From positions 1-37,635 of the forward strand of contig JASHYA010000132.1 of the NCBI GenBank assembly GCA_030043315.1: 37,635 nt of DNA. Direction: 5' to 3'. Positions within the stretch are counted from its first letter, which is position 1. Every line of letters begins with the position of its first letter. The notes below the pieces were generated by a model. It was not told the DNA's origin. It searched no databases and was given only the letters and a program-made list of their open reading frames with translations. This document shows positions 1-10,238 of this stretch, in pieces. Origin of the DNA: Acidimicrobiales bacterium (GTDB taxonomy: Bacteria; Actinomycetota; Acidimicrobiia; Acidimicrobiales; RAAP-2). The position numbers and the translations under genes were made by a program.

Positions 1-801
1 CTGGCATCGTTGGCGCCGGGGCTCCGCTCGGACGACGTGGTCGTCGCTGCCTACGAGCCTCGTGGCGGCTTCGGGGACGGAGCGGTCGTGGCCGGTGATT
101 TCCTCGCCTCCGCTCGCGACGGCGGGGCACGGTTCTCCCCGGGCGTCTCGGTGCGCCAGCTGCTCCTCGACGGTGGCAAGGTCCGGGGGGTCGTGACCGA
201 CCAGGGCGTCCTACGGGGGGACGTGGTCGTGCTGGCCACGGGGCCTTGGACGCCGACGCTGCTCGAGCCGTGTGGCGTCAACCTGCCAATCGAGCCGGAG
301 CTGCACCACGTGGCGGTGACCCGCCATCCGCTGGGTGGCGGCGCGCCGTTGGCGTGCATCGACTCGACCACGGGGACCTACTTCCGTCCTGACCGGGCCG
401 GTGAGACCACGGTGATCGGCACCTTCTCGGGTACGCGTCCGGCCGTCCCGGCGGACGCCGAAGTAGATCCGTCGCAGGAGTCGCTCGCCGAGCTGGTGGC
501 TGCGGCTGCGGTCCGGCTCCCGGCGCTGGAGAACGCTGGCATCGGCCGAGGCATCGCGGGTGTCTACGACATGACCCCCGACGCAAGGCCCCTCGTTGGT
601 CGCCTCGCGGGCCTCGACGGGCTCGTCGTCGCTGTGGGATTCTCTGGCATGGGGTTCAAGATCTCGCCGGCCGTCGGCGAGGCCGTGGCGGAGCTCCTCG
701 TGTACGGCAGTTCGCGGGAAGTCGACCTGAGGCCATTGCGCCCCAGCCGGTTCGCCGAGGGCGCGCCTATCGATCCCGCCTGGGCGTACTCCGATGACTG
801 A
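1..801 (+). CDS. FAD-dependent oxidoreductase, DAO family (glycine/sarcosine oxidase-like), 5' truncated by window edge
   Basis: ORF 10..801, open to the window edge; C-terminal motif DMTPDARPLVGRLAGLDGLVVAVGFSGMGFKISPAVGEAVAELL is typical of DAO-family enzymes. Confidence 0.85.
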   Translation: MASLAPGLRSDDVVVAAYEPRGGFGDGAVVAGDFLASARDGGARFSPGVSVRQLLLDGGKVRGVVTDQGVLRGDVVVLATGPWTPTLLEPCGVNLPIEPELHHVAVTRHPLGGGAPLACIDSTTGTYFRPDRAGETTVIGTFSGTRPAVPADAEVDPSQESLAELVAAAAVRLPALENAGIGRGIAGVYDMTPDARPLVGRLAGLDGLVVAVGFSGMGFKISPAVGEAVAELLVYGSSREVDLRPLRPSRFAEGAPIDPAWAYSDD

Positions 802-836
802 ACCGGCGACCACCTGCGCAGGGACGGTCTCGGCTC

Positions 837-1073
837 GCCGGTGGCGTCTCGGCTCGTCCCCTGCTCGGGGAAGTCGGCCTAGAGTCCCTGATCGCGCCGT
901 CTGCGGTCAGGGAGTCGATCGAGGCCCACGTGGGCGGTCGGCTCGACGGCGCGGGGGACATCAACCCCTTCAGGTCGAGCCGATTCGCAGAGGACCGACC
1001 CATGCGGCCAGAATTCACGTACGTCTCCGAGGAGCCGGCGTCGTACGCCGACCAGGATCGCGAGCAAGGATAA
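837..1073 (+). pseudogene. C-terminal remnant of a second DAO-family oxidoreductase
   Basis: Frame ending TAA at 1071-1073 reads ...ESLIAPSAVRESIEAHVGGRLDGAGDINPFRSSRFAEDRPMRPEFTYVSEEP, matching the upstream gene's C-terminus (SPAVGEAVAELL...LRPLRPSRFAEGAPIDPAWAYSDD); no catalytic or FAD-binding part is present. Confidence 0.6.
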
Positions 1074-1102
1074 GCACAAAAGGTAGAAACGGGGGGAAAC
1101 AA

Positions 1103-2008
1103 GTGAACAACTCAGCCCTGCTGACGTCCGGCCACAAGCTGGTCCGCATCTCATGCATCCCGATCGCCGTCGTACTGATGACGGCCGCACTCTTGACGGC
1201 AGGTTGGAGCTCTGGCATTGCCGGAGCACATGAGAGATCCGGTTCCACACCAGCCAGCCTGGTGACATCGACCATCCGACATCGCGGAACCATCGATGCG
1301 ATCACGACACCGTATCCACCGGCAGAGTTCCTGGAGAAGAACGGCAAGACCTACACCGGTTGGGAGATTCAGCTTACGAACGCCATTGCCAAGCTGCTGC
1401 ACCTCCACGTCACCTACATCACGGCCACCAACACAGACGACATTCCCAGCGTCCAGTCGGGACGCGTGCAGATCAGCCCTGGGTCGTGGACCGTCACCGC
1501 ACAGCGGGAGAAGATCGTGGAGTTCGTGACGGACTTTCTCGCGGGAACACAGTTCTTCCTCAGCAAGACGAGCACCCTCAAGGTGAACTCCAAGACATCA
1601 CTTTGCGGTTTGACGCTCGCAGTTCTGGACGCCACGATCGAGGCGACCGCCGCTCAAGCCCAGACAAAGAAGTGCACGGCCGCGGGCAAGGCCAAGATCT
1701 CCATCCAGGAATACCCGACGGAAGCAGCCGTGACCCTGGCCATCGAGAGCGGACGAGCAGAGGTGGCGTGGACAGGCGCTCCCCAAGCGGAGTACCTCGT
1801 CCGAGAGCAGCCCACCAAGTTCAAGCTGGGGGGAAAGGACTTCACAGTCGTGCCCTTGGGGATCGTTGTGTCCAAGAAACTCCCGAAGCTGGCAGACGCC
1901 ATGGCAGCGGCGATGAACATCTTGCTGAAGAACGGAACGTACGCCCACATCCTCCACGAGTGGGGAGTCTCGTCAGGAAGCATCCACCATTCCGTGGTGG
2001 ACAAGTAA
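1103..2008 (+). CDS. Amino-acid ABC transporter substrate-binding protein (family 3 solute-binding)
   Basis: ORF 794..2008; likely GTG start at 1103 followed by a signal peptide; motifs YPPAEFLEKNGKTYTGWEIQLTNAIAKLL and EKIVEFVTDFL... Confidence 0.85.
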   Translation: MNNSALLTSGHKLVRISCIPIAVVLMTAALLTAGWSSGIAGAHERSGSTPASLVTSTIRHRGTIDAITTPYPPAEFLEKNGKTYTGWEIQLTNAIAKLLHLHVTYITATNTDDIPSVQSGRVQISPGSWTVTAQREKIVEFVTDFLAGTQFFLSKTSTLKVNSKTSLCGLTLAVLDATIEATAAQAQTKKCTAAGKAKISIQEYPTEAAVTLAIESGRAEVAWTGAPQAEYLVREQPTKFKLGGKDFTVVPLGIVVSKKLPKLADAMAAAMNILLKNGTYAHILHEWGVSSGSIHHSVVDK

Positions 2009-2125
2009 GAGGGTCCCGCGCGGGTGCGCGATCGCTGGACAGTCCCGTAGCTGAGCGTCAGTGAACCAAGCCGAATTGTCGAAACTGGGCCGGCACGGCA
2101 AGAAGCGTCCGGCTCATCCCGCAGT

Positions 2126-3052
2126 GTGATGCGGGTCCTCTCGAAGAGAACCAGGCGTGTCGCGGAGATGCTGGAAAAGGGCGCGGCTGCGGACTTGAGC
2201 ACCCTGAAAGCGCGCCCCGTTCCTCGACCGAGCCGATGGATCGCAACGGTCGTCGTCGCGGTGCTGATCGCAATGCTCTTCCACGGCCTCGTGACGAACA
2301 GCGCGTTCGGGTGGGGTACGGTCGGCCAGTACTTCTTCTCGCCGCTGATACTGTCCGGTGTTCGCCTGACGGTGATTCTCACGGTCGTCTCGATGGCCGC
2401 CGGCATTGCTATCGGGATCCTGGTCGCCGTGATGCGGATGTCGAGGAATCCGCTGATGGCGAATGCGAGCCGACTGTACATCTGGTTCTTCAGGGGGACG
2501 CCGCTACTGGTACAGCTGATCTTTTGGTACAACATCGGCGCGCTCTACCCGAAGCTCTCGGTCGGCATACCATTCGGCCCATCCTTCGTGTCCGTCAGCG
2601 CGAATCACGTGCTCACCGCGCTTGTTGCGGCACTCATCGGTCTCAGCTTGAACGAGGGTGCCTACATGGCCGAGATCGTTCGGGCGGGCATCCTGTCTGT
2701 CGACGCGGGTCAGACGGAGGCCGCCCGCGCAACCGGCATGCATCACCGACTCATCATGCGGCGAATCGTCCTGCCCCAAGCAATGCGTGTCGTGATTCCG
2801 CCGACCGGCAACCAGGTGATCACAATGCTCAAGAGCACCTCGCTGTGCAGTGTGCTCGCCATTGCAGAGCTTCTGTACACGGCAGAGATCATCTACTCCC
2901 GCAACTTCGAGACCATTCCACTCTTGATCGTGGCGAGCCTTTGGTATCTCCTGATGACGACCGTCTTGACGATCGGGCAGATGTACCTCGAGCGGCACTT
3001 CGGCAGAGGTCAGACGACAATGTTGAGCCTCATGGAGCGGAACCCGTGGTGA
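2126..3052 (+). CDS. Amino-acid ABC transporter permease (HisM/GlnP type)
   Basis: Hydrophobic protein with [53 protein letters not shown], the EAA loop of polar amino-acid permeases. Confidence 0.92.
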   Translation: MMRVLSKRTRRVAEMLEKGAAADLSTLKARPVPRPSRWIATVVVAVLIAMLFHGLVTNSAFGWGTVGQYFFSPLILSGVRLTVILTVVSMAAGIAIGILVAVMRMSRNPLMANASRLYIWFFRGTPLLVQLIFWYNIGALYPKLSVGIPFGPSFVSVSANHVLTALVAALIGLSLNEGAYMAEIVRAGILSVDAGQTEAARATGMHHRLIMRRIVLPQAMRVVIPPTGNQVITMLKSTSLCSVLAIAELLYTAEIIYSRNFETIPLLIVASLWYLLMTTVLTIGQMYLERHFGRGQTTMLSLMERNPW

Positions 3053-3879
3053 ATTCGTCCGTTCCGTCGTCGGTCAACGGAGATGGTCCGCCGACATATG
3101 GTGGGTTCGTCCGAATCGTGAAGGCCTCGAAATGGTTCGGTTCGACGCGGGTGTTCGAGAACATCGACATGGTTGTCGATCGGGGAAAGGTGCTCTGCAT
3201 CATCGGCCCCTCTGGCGCTGGAAAGAGCACCCTGTTGCGTTGCATCAACTCGCTCGAGCGACTGAGCGCGGGGAGGATCTACGTGGGCGGGGAGCTCATG
3301 GGCTTCAGGGAACGAGGGGACAAGCTCTACGAATTGACGGACAAGCAGATCTCGGCTCAGCGGTCGAAGATAGGGATGGTGTTCCAGCGCTTCAATCTCT
3401 TCCCTCACATGACCGCCATCCAGAACGTCGCAGAGGCACCGATCCGGGTGTTGCACCAGGACAAGGCAGACGTGATGAGACGGAGCAGGGAGCTTCTCGC
3501 CCGCGTGGGACTCTCCGACAAGGAGAAGGCGTACCCGGCGCATCTCTCCGGGGGTCAGCAGCAGCGCGTGGCGATTGCGCGTGCCTTGGCGCTCCAGCCT
3601 CAGCTGATGCTGTTCGATGAGCCGACGAGTGCGCTGGATCCGGAATTGTGCGGAGAAGTGCTCGACGTCATGCGGCAGTTGGCCCACCACGGCATCACGA
3701 TGATCGTGGTGACGCACGAGATGGGCTTCGCAAGGGACGTCGGGGACGAGGTCGTCTTCATGGATGGCGGCGCGGTCGTCGAGCAGGGAACGCCGACCGA
3801 CGTCCTCGAGCACCCGGCTGAAGAGCGAACGAAGAAGTTCCTGGGAAGCGTCCTCGGACGTTCTCCGTCGGCGGTGTGA
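3049..3879 (+). CDS. Amino-acid ABC transporter ATP-binding protein (GlnQ type)
   Basis: Walker [10 protein letters not shown], signature [15 protein letters not shown], Walker [18 protein letters not shown] start overlaps the permease stop (GTGA). Confidence 0.93.
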   Translation: MNSSVPSSVNGDGPPTYGGFVRIVKASKWFGSTRVFENIDMVVDRGKVLCIIGPSGAGKSTLLRCINSLERLSAGRIYVGGELMGFRERGDKLYELTDKQISAQRSKIGMVFQRFNLFPHMTAIQNVAEAPIRVLHQDKADVMRRSRELLARVGLSDKEKAYPAHLSGGQQQRVAIARALALQPQLMLFDEPTSALDPELCGEVLDVMRQLAHHGITMIVVTHEMGFARDVGDEVVFMDGGAVVEQGTPTDVLEHPAEERTKKFLGSVLGRSPSAV

Positions 3880-4065
3880 AGTTCACGCGGGGGTTGCGGC
3901 GTCGGGGAAGCGGGGGCGGCACGTGTCTGCGAGTGGGCCGTCGCTGCGGGGAGGAATCTCGCTGGAAGGGATGCTCGCCGCGGGTCGTCACCCGGTGCCA
4001 GCGCCTTGCACCAGCGCTGCTCGGCGGGTGCGACCCCGGTCAGGTCACGAGCGATCTCTTACCGC

Positions 4066-4854
4066 TCAAGCGTTAGCCGGTGGCAATACAATTTTCGACA
4101 CCATGAGCACTTGTCCGGGCTCGCCCGGTTCGAGGAGCCAGACAGACCATTCGTTGTCCTTGCGTTCGGCCGCGAGGAGCGGTTTGGCGCCCGGGTCGAT
4201 CGGCGCGTGGTGCTCGAGCAGTGCGAGAAGCGAATCGACACCCCTCACATCGACAGAATCCTCGACCGCCGCCCACGCGATGGCGTTGTTGACGTGGCCC
4301 CAGGCGTCGAAGTCGCTGCGCCGAAGCGGCCATGGCCGAGCGGCGCGAGCGACCATCGGATCGGGTGCGCTCAGGGCGAGCCTCGCCGACGCGTGCCGAC
4401 CGCTGGCAGACGGCCCGTAGATCGAGAAGAACCAGTCACCGAGACGAGCCGGGGCACCGGTCTCCGTGTCGACGGCGACCCAAATCGATACTGCACGGAA
4501 CTGCGCGCCCTCGGAGCCGTGCGCGACGGTGGTCCGTTCCGCCCACCTGCTCGCGGTGGCTGAGCAGAAGGTGCGCAGCGTGAGCTCCTCGCCGAGTGAC
4601 GGGAATCGACCGATGTCGATCCGCGTGCTCCGAAGGACCCAGCCGATGGTCGAAGGCAGTGTCGCACCTGCTGCGTCGTCTTCGGCCACGTCGTGGAGGT
4701 AGCGGGCCAGGGAGTCGAGCCGCGCCCGGCGGTCCGCTCCGACGTCCGACATGCGAACCTTGCGCAAGCTCTCGACCACGCGACCACGTTCAGGGAGCTC
4801 CCCGTCCCGGTGCGTGCTTTGCGCGTCCGCCGCATAGCCGGGATGCGTCGTCAT
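4066..4854 (-). CDS. Acyl-ACP thioesterase-like hotdog protein
   Basis: ORF 4066..5004; motifs GWVLRSTRIDIGRFPSLGEELTLRTFCSATASRWAERT and RRSDFDAWGHVNNAIAWAAVED (hotdog thioesterase); start uncertain. Confidence 0.75.
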   Translation of the reverse strand: MTTHPGYAADAQSTHRDGELPERGRVVESLRKVRMSDVGADRRARLDSLARYLHDVAEDDAAGATLPSTIGWVLRSTRIDIGRFPSLGEELTLRTFCSATASRWAERTTVAHGSEGAQFRAVSIWVAVDTETGAPARLGDWFFSIYGPSASGRHASARLALSAPDPMVARAARPWPLRRSDFDAWGHVNNAIAWAAVEDSVDVRGVDSLLALLEHHAPIDPGAKPLLAAERKDNEWSVWLLEPGEPGQVLMVSKIVLPPANA

Positions 4855-5054
4855 CGGGGCGAATCGTCGCGGGCCCGAGCAAATCCTGCAAGGCCGTTGC
4901 CGGATGACGATCCGTCGGCCGGCGGATCTCCGGGGCCGTACCTGGTGTTCGGCGCCCGGCCTTCTCCGGATCCGGTCCGCCCTGCCCTCGAAGGAGCCGG
5001 TCAACCACCTCTGGCCGGAGCCGAGGCGCAGGTCGTGGGGGGCGAGGCGGGGGC

Positions 5055-5480
5055 TTACGTGGCCACGACCTGGCCCTGGCCGGACTCGAGGGTGCCCTTC
5101 ATCGATTTAAGGCCGACGCTCATCACCTCGCCGATCCGATCTCCCAGCTCCTCGGGAAGGACGTCGGTGATCCACAGGAAGCGGCAGCGGTCGGCGGTTT
5201 CATGGATGATCTGTGCCGACGAGTTGTGGTGTGAGCTGCCGAGCGGGCTCTCCACCACCGTGTAGGCCAACCGCATCAGCCCGTCGTCGACGCCGACGAG
5301 GCGTTCCCGCGCGACTGCCCCCGTGAAGAAGGTGATCCGCCGATCCCGGTCGCCGACCACCTCGAGGTCGGTGACGAAGCCGCTGGCAAGCCGCTTGTGG
5401 AGTGAGAAGAAGTCTTCGAGAGCCCCCCAACATGTGGAGGCGGGCAAGTTGATCACCGCTGTACGCACGATGGTTACCAC
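5055..5480 (-). CDS. SRPBCC (START/polyketide cyclase-like) family protein
   Basis: 141-aa ORF with INLPASTCWGALEDFFSLHKR and ...RITFFTGAVARERLVGVDDGLMRLAYTVVESPLGSSHHNSSAQI. Confidence 0.75.
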   Translation of the reverse strand: MVTIVRTAVINLPASTCWGALEDFFSLHKRLASGFVTDLEVVGDRDRRITFFTGAVARERLVGVDDGLMRLAYTVVESPLGSSHHNSSAQIIHETADRCRFLWITDVLPEELGDRIGEVMSVGLKSMKGTLESGQGQVVAT

Positions 5481-5683
5481 GTGGACCCCCTTTGCCCTCT
5501 CGGTCCCAGCGACCGGGACGCGTTGCGAACCAGGCGAAGACCTTGGCTGAACTCGTGGTCGCCGGGTGCAGGTCGACCAATTGTGGCGCGAACGGAGCCG
5601 TTTCCGTTCCCGAGCTGCCTCTCCCGGGCTCGACTCGGCGGTGGTGCTGGTCAGCGTCCAGTCCTTTGGTATAGGAAAGTGCC

Positions 5684-6583
5684 ATGCTGCTCCTCGGTAC
5701 CAACCGCCATCTCGAGGACCTCGACCGGCAGCTCTCCATCGCCGAAGATGTCTCGGTCACCGCCATCGTGGCCGGTACGGGGAGCGGGGTCTGGGGCGCC
5801 TACGTGCTGCTCGATGGCAATCGCATTGCGAGAGTCGACGAGTACGAGTTGGCTCCTGTCGCGCGCGTCGAGCTCGGTAACGGTCAGAGCATGGCAGCCG
5901 TCGACGGTGGGCTGCTCCTCGGGCTCGAAGGCGCCCGGCTCGGGCGATTGGACCTCTTCGAAGGGGGGATGTCAGCAGTGGAGTCCTTCGACGCGGTGCC
6001 CGGTCGCGCCGCATGGGAGAACCCCGCTGGCCTGAGCCCGGATCTCCGGTCGATCGCGGTCACGGACGCAGGGACGTGGCTGGTCAACGTGCACGTGGGC
6101 GGCGTCTGGAGATCGACCGACCGCGGCGCGACGTGGGCGAACGTCGTCCCTGCCGACGACGATGTCCATGAAGTCGCCGAAGGGCTGTCCGGTGTCGTGG
6201 TCGCGGCGGCCGCAAGGGGCTTCGGATGGAGCCTCGACGACGGGGCGACCTGGCGGTGGACGACCGAGGGCCTTCACGCGGGCTACTGCCGAGCGGCGGC
6301 CGTCGACGGCGATGTCGCATACCTCACCGTGTCGACGGGGCCGTCGAGCCGCGACGGGCGCCTGTACCGGGCGACACACATCGGCGATCCGTTCGAACCG
6401 TGCGGAGGTGGACTGCCGGAGTCGTTTCCCTTCAACCTCGACACCGGCTGTCTCGCGGCTCGTGAGGGTGAAGTCGCGCTCGGGACGCCTGACGGTCAGG
6501 TGTGGCGCTCTAGGGACCGAGGTGGCGGATTTGAGGCCGTCACGGAGCGAGTCGGACGAGTGCGCGTCTTGCGGTTCGTCTGA
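5684..6583 (+). CDS. BNR/YCF48-like beta-propeller repeat protein
   Basis: Repeats such as GGVWRSTDRGATWANVVPADDDVHEVAEG, GFGWSLDDGATWRWTTEGL and GQVWRSRDRGGGFEAV. Confidence 0.75.
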   Translation: MLLLGTNRHLEDLDRQLSIAEDVSVTAIVAGTGSGVWGAYVLLDGNRIARVDEYELAPVARVELGNGQSMAAVDGGLLLGLEGARLGRLDLFEGGMSAVESFDAVPGRAAWENPAGLSPDLRSIAVTDAGTWLVNVHVGGVWRSTDRGATWANVVPADDDVHEVAEGLSGVVVAAAARGFGWSLDDGATWRWTTEGLHAGYCRAAAVDGDVAYLTVSTGPSSRDGRLYRATHIGDPFEPCGGGLPESFPFNLDTGCLAAREGEVALGTPDGQVWRSRDRGGGFEAVTERVGRVRVLRFV

Positions 6584-6648
6584 TCGTGCAATGGTTGCAC
6601 TAGTGAAGAAACGGGCCTCGAGCCGCAAGAGGCGTACCATCGGGTCTC

Positions 6649-7080
6649 ATGTCGACCGCAGCTGAAACTCTGGTGAAGGTGCCCCTGTTCTCCATGCTCT
6701 CCAAGCGGGAGCTCGAAAAGCTCGCGCGCGAGGCCCACGATCGGACGCTCCCGGCCGGCAGCGTGCTGACCGAGGAGAACGAGTACGGGACGATCTTCAC
6801 CGTGATCGCCCAGGGGCAGGCGACGGTCACGGTCCGCGGCAGGGTCGTGCGCGTTCTCGGGGAGGGGGACTTCTTCGGTGAAATGGCGTTGATCGACCGT
6901 TCTCCGCGCTCTGCGACCGTTACCGCCGACACCGAGCTGCGGTGCCTGATGCTGACCCAGCCCGTTTTCCGCCCGTTCGCGGTATCGCATCCCGAGACGA
7001 TGTGGGCCCTCCTCGAGCTGATGGTCCAGCGTGTCCGCGATGCCGAGGCGAGGGACGCAGACGATCTGATTCCGGGGTGA
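6649..7080 (+). CDS. Stand-alone cyclic nucleotide-binding domain protein
   Basis: LFSMLSKRELEKLAREAHDRTLPAGSVLTEENEYGTIFTVIAQGQATV...GEGDFFGEMALIDRSPRSATVTADTEL, a cNMP-binding fold; no HTH domain follows. Confidence 0.88.
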   Translation: MSTAAETLVKVPLFSMLSKRELEKLAREAHDRTLPAGSVLTEENEYGTIFTVIAQGQATVTVRGRVVRVLGEGDFFGEMALIDRSPRSATVTADTELRCLMLTQPVFRPFAVSHPETMWALLELMVQRVRDAEARDADDLIPG

Positions 7081-7114
7081 GGCGGGTCCGACACGGTCTG
7101 GCGCGACCTGCCCA

Positions 7115-8782
7115 TTACCCGATGAAGCGATCCGACCCTTCCCAGTAGGGGCGCCGGATCTCGCGCTTCAAGATCTTGCCCGAGGGTCCACGCGGAAGCG
7201 ACTCGGCGAAGTCGATCGACTTCGGACACTTGTACGCGGCGAGCCGCTCACGACAGAAGGATACGAGGGCGTCGGGGTCAGGATCGGTGTCGGGTACCCG
7301 GACGACGACGGCCTTCACCGCTTCGCCCCACCGCGTGTCAGGGACCCCCACGACTGCGACGTCGGCAACCTCGGGATGCGCCATGAGGGCGTTCTCCACC
7401 TCCGCGGGATAGACGTTCTCGCCCCCCGACACGATCATGTCCTTCACCCGGTCGTAGAGGTAGAGATAGCCCTCCGCGTCTTGGTAGCCCGCGTCACCCG
7501 TTCGTAGCCAACCATCCGGGGTGACTGCCAGATGCGTGGCCGCGGGGTTGTGCCAGTAGCCCGCCATCACCTGGCGGCACCGGACCCACAGCTCGCCGAC
7601 CGAGCCCTCGCCTTCGCCGTGGACGTCGGCGCCCGTGTCAGGGTGCACGATGCGCACCTCGACCCACGGATAGGGCCTGCCGCACGAGCGAAGGAGGTCA
7701 GGACGGCGGACGGGGTCATGCTCCCAACTTTGCAGCTGGGTCACCGCGCCGGTCGTCTCCGTGAGCCCGTAGACCTGGATGAGATCGCACCCGATGAGGT
7801 CCAGCGCCTTCGTGAGCACCGCATCAGAGATCGGCGACGCGCCATAGACCAGCGTTCGCAAGGACGCGAAGTCCTGCCTAGTCAGACCCGGGGACTCGAG
7901 AAGGAACTGGATCACGGCCGGCACCATGAACGCATGGGTCACCCCTCCTCGCACAGCCTCGAGGATCTTGCCCACGTCCACGTCGCGCAGGACTACCGTC
8001 CGACAACCGTACGCGAGGCCGACCATGCTCCAGGCGAGTCCGGCGATGTGGAAGAGCGGCATGACCGCAAGATTCACTGAATCGTTGGGATCGAGCTTCC
8101 ACCACCGGTTCACCTGGTCGAGCACGCAGAAGAGGTTGTCGCTGGTGAGCATGACGCCTTTGGGCAATCCCGTCGTGCCCGACGTGTACAGCTGTATCGA
8201 GATGTCGTGTGGCGCGGCGACGATCCCCGGATCGCTGGCGTCGTGGGCACCCAGCCACGACTCGTACGATCTCCACCTCGGGTGGTCGCCGACGACGAGG
8301 ACGGTGCGGACATGGCGGAGGTCCCGCTCGAGGCTCTCGACGACCGGCGCGAATTCCTCTCCGACCACGAGGAGACTGGCCTCGCTGTCGTCGAGGATCA
8401 GGGCGATCTCCGGCGGTGCGAGCCGCCAGTTGAGCGGCACGGCGACGGCATTGCGCATGGCCGCGCCGAAGGTGAGTTCCAGAATCGGGATGCTGTTCCG
8501 TGCGAGCACGGCCACGCGTGGCTGTCCTACTGCTGGGTCGAGGGCATCAACGGCTGTGGCCGCCGGAAGGTTCTCCTCTCCGAGCGCACTGGCAACCCGG
8601 GCGCACCGGTTCAATAGTTCGCCGAAGGTGCGACGCTCTCCCTCGCACTCGACCGCGGGCGCCTCAGGCCGCACGCGTGCCTGGACGCGCACGATGTCGG
8701 CCATGCAGCGGATTCCGGGATCGAGCGACGGCGCGCTCCTTCGCGCGTGCCCTTTCGACGAGGCGCGTGCGGCGTCGGTCAT
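7115..8782 (-). CDS. AMP-dependent acyl-CoA ligase/synthetase
   Basis: ORF 7115..9037; motifs YTSGTTGLPKGVMLTSDN, YGLTETTGAVT, GWLRTGDAGYQDAEGYLYLYDRVKDMIVSGGENVYPAEVE, PRGPSGKILKREIR. Confidence 0.93.
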   Translation of the reverse strand: MTDAARASSKGHARRSAPSLDPGIRCMADIVRVQARVRPEAPAVECEGERRTFGELLNRCARVASALGEENLPAATAVDALDPAVGQPRVAVLARNSIPILELTFGAAMRNAVAVPLNWRLAPPEIALILDDSEASLLVVGEEFAPVVESLERDLRHVRTVLVVGDHPRWRSYESWLGAHDASDPGIVAAPHDISIQLYTSGTTGLPKGVMLTSDNLFCVLDQVNRWWKLDPNDSVNLAVMPLFHIAGLAWSMVGLAYGCRTVVLRDVDVGKILEAVRGGVTHAFMVPAVIQFLLESPGLTRQDFASLRTLVYGASPISDAVLTKALDLIGCDLIQVYGLTETTGAVTQLQSWEHDPVRRPDLLRSCGRPYPWVEVRIVHPDTGADVHGEGEGSVGELWVRCRQVMAGYWHNPAATHLAVTPDGWLRTGDAGYQDAEGYLYLYDRVKDMIVSGGENVYPAEVENALMAHPEVADVAVVGVPDTRWGEAVKAVVVRVPDTDPDPDALVSFCRERLAAYKCPKSIDFAESLPRGPSGKILKREIRRPYWEGSDRFIG

Positions 8783-9089
8783 CGCCGGGAACCAGTCGTA
8801 GGAACCAACAGTAGTTCGGCCGGGCGCGCTCTCGTCCCGGTGGAGACGGAAGTTGCAAGGTCGGCGGTGGAAGGATGCCGAAAGACGCCGTGACGCTCCG
8901 GATACCTCCGACCCGTCCCAGGTTGAGGCAGCGGGAGGTCGGAGAGAGGGCCGTTCTCCCGGCACCGCCTCTTCGGGCTCAGCGGCATCGCACCGGATCC
9001 GCGATCTGCAGGTCATGCCGCGACATTCGAGGTACAAGCTTCAGCCGTAAGACGACGGACGCGCGCTATCGTTTTCGGCGGCGATCGTC

Positions 9090-10172
9090 GTGTCGAGCGA
9101 GAACGATCGTCATGGAGGCACGTTGGCCGTGGACGCCAGGGAGGCCGTGACGCTCCGGGACGTGGCCCGTGCCGCGGGCGTGCATCCGGGCACCGCGTCG
9201 CGGGCGCTCAATGACGCGACTCGTTCATTGGTGCGTCCCGAGACCGTCGAGCGTGTCGTGCGGGCTGCAAACGCGTTGGGCTACCGGCCCAACCACCTCG
9301 CCAGAAGCTTCAAGACGCGCCGGACCCGTTCAGTGGGTGTCGTCATCCCGGACATCAACAACCCGCTGTTCCCCCCCATCGTGCTCGGTGTCGAGGACAG
9401 GCTGGCGAATGAGGGGTACGTGACGCTCCTCGCCAACACCCAAAACGACCCCGTGAAGCGGGTGCGGATCTTCGAGGAGATGGTCGAGCGCCACGTCGAC
9501 GGGCTCATCGTGGCGACCGCTCGCCGCGAGGACCCGGATCTCGTCGGCCTGTTGGAGCAAGGAGTTCCAATCGTGCTCGTGAACCGGGTCGTCGAGGACC
9601 GATCCTTCTCGTCGGTTTCGGTCGACGACGCAGCTGGCATCCGCGCGGTGGTGGAGCACCTCGTCGAGCTCGGCCACGAGCGAATCGGTCACGTGGCCGG
9701 CCCCCAGTCCATGTCGACCGGATACGCCCGCTGCGAGGGATATCTCGCGAGCATGCAGGCGGCAGGCCGGTCGGTGCACCCGTCGCTCATCTCTTCCGCC
9801 GAGGGCTTCACGATCGCCGAGGGGGAGAGCTGCGCGGCCGAGCTGGTATCGCAGCCGAATCCGCCGACGGCGATCATCGCGGCGAACGACATGCTTGCGC
9901 TCGGCTGCTACACGGCGCTGCACGCTGCCGGCCTGCGCTGTCCAGAGGACGTATCGGTAGTGGGGTTCAATGACATGCCCTTCATCGACCGGTTGAGCCC
10001 CCCGCTCACCACCGTCCGGATCCCGCACTACGAGATCGGGGCGCAGGCGGCGGAGCTCCTGGTCGATCAGATGCGCCACCCAGATGAGCCGTTGAAGGTC
10101 CTGCTCCTCGTCCCTTCTCTGGTGGTGCGCGGCTCGACGGCCCGCGCCCCGGTCGCCGTGGGGGTCGGCTGA
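9090..10172 (+). CDS. LacI-family transcriptional regulator
   Basis: HTH VTLRDVARAAGVHPGTASRALN plus periplasmic-binding-like sensor domain; start may be GTG 9090 or TTG 9123. Confidence 0.93.
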   Translation: MSSENDRHGGTLAVDAREAVTLRDVARAAGVHPGTASRALNDATRSLVRPETVERVVRAANALGYRPNHLARSFKTRRTRSVGVVIPDINNPLFPPIVLGVEDRLANEGYVTLLANTQNDPVKRVRIFEEMVERHVDGLIVATARREDPDLVGLLEQGVPIVLVNRVVEDRSFSSVSVDDAAGIRAVVEHLVELGHERIGHVAGPQSMSTGYARCEGYLASMQAAGRSVHPSLISSAEGFTIAEGESCAAELVSQPNPPTAIIAANDMLALGCYTALHAAGLRCPEDVSVVGFNDMPFIDRLSPPLTTVRIPHYEIGAQAAELLVDQMRHPDEPLKVLLLVPSLVVRGSTARAPVAVGVG

Positions 10173-10238
10173 GATCCAAGGAGCCGGGCGTCGAGGCACT
10201 CCTTGACACTGACGATTCCGCTTCGGATACTGGACGGG

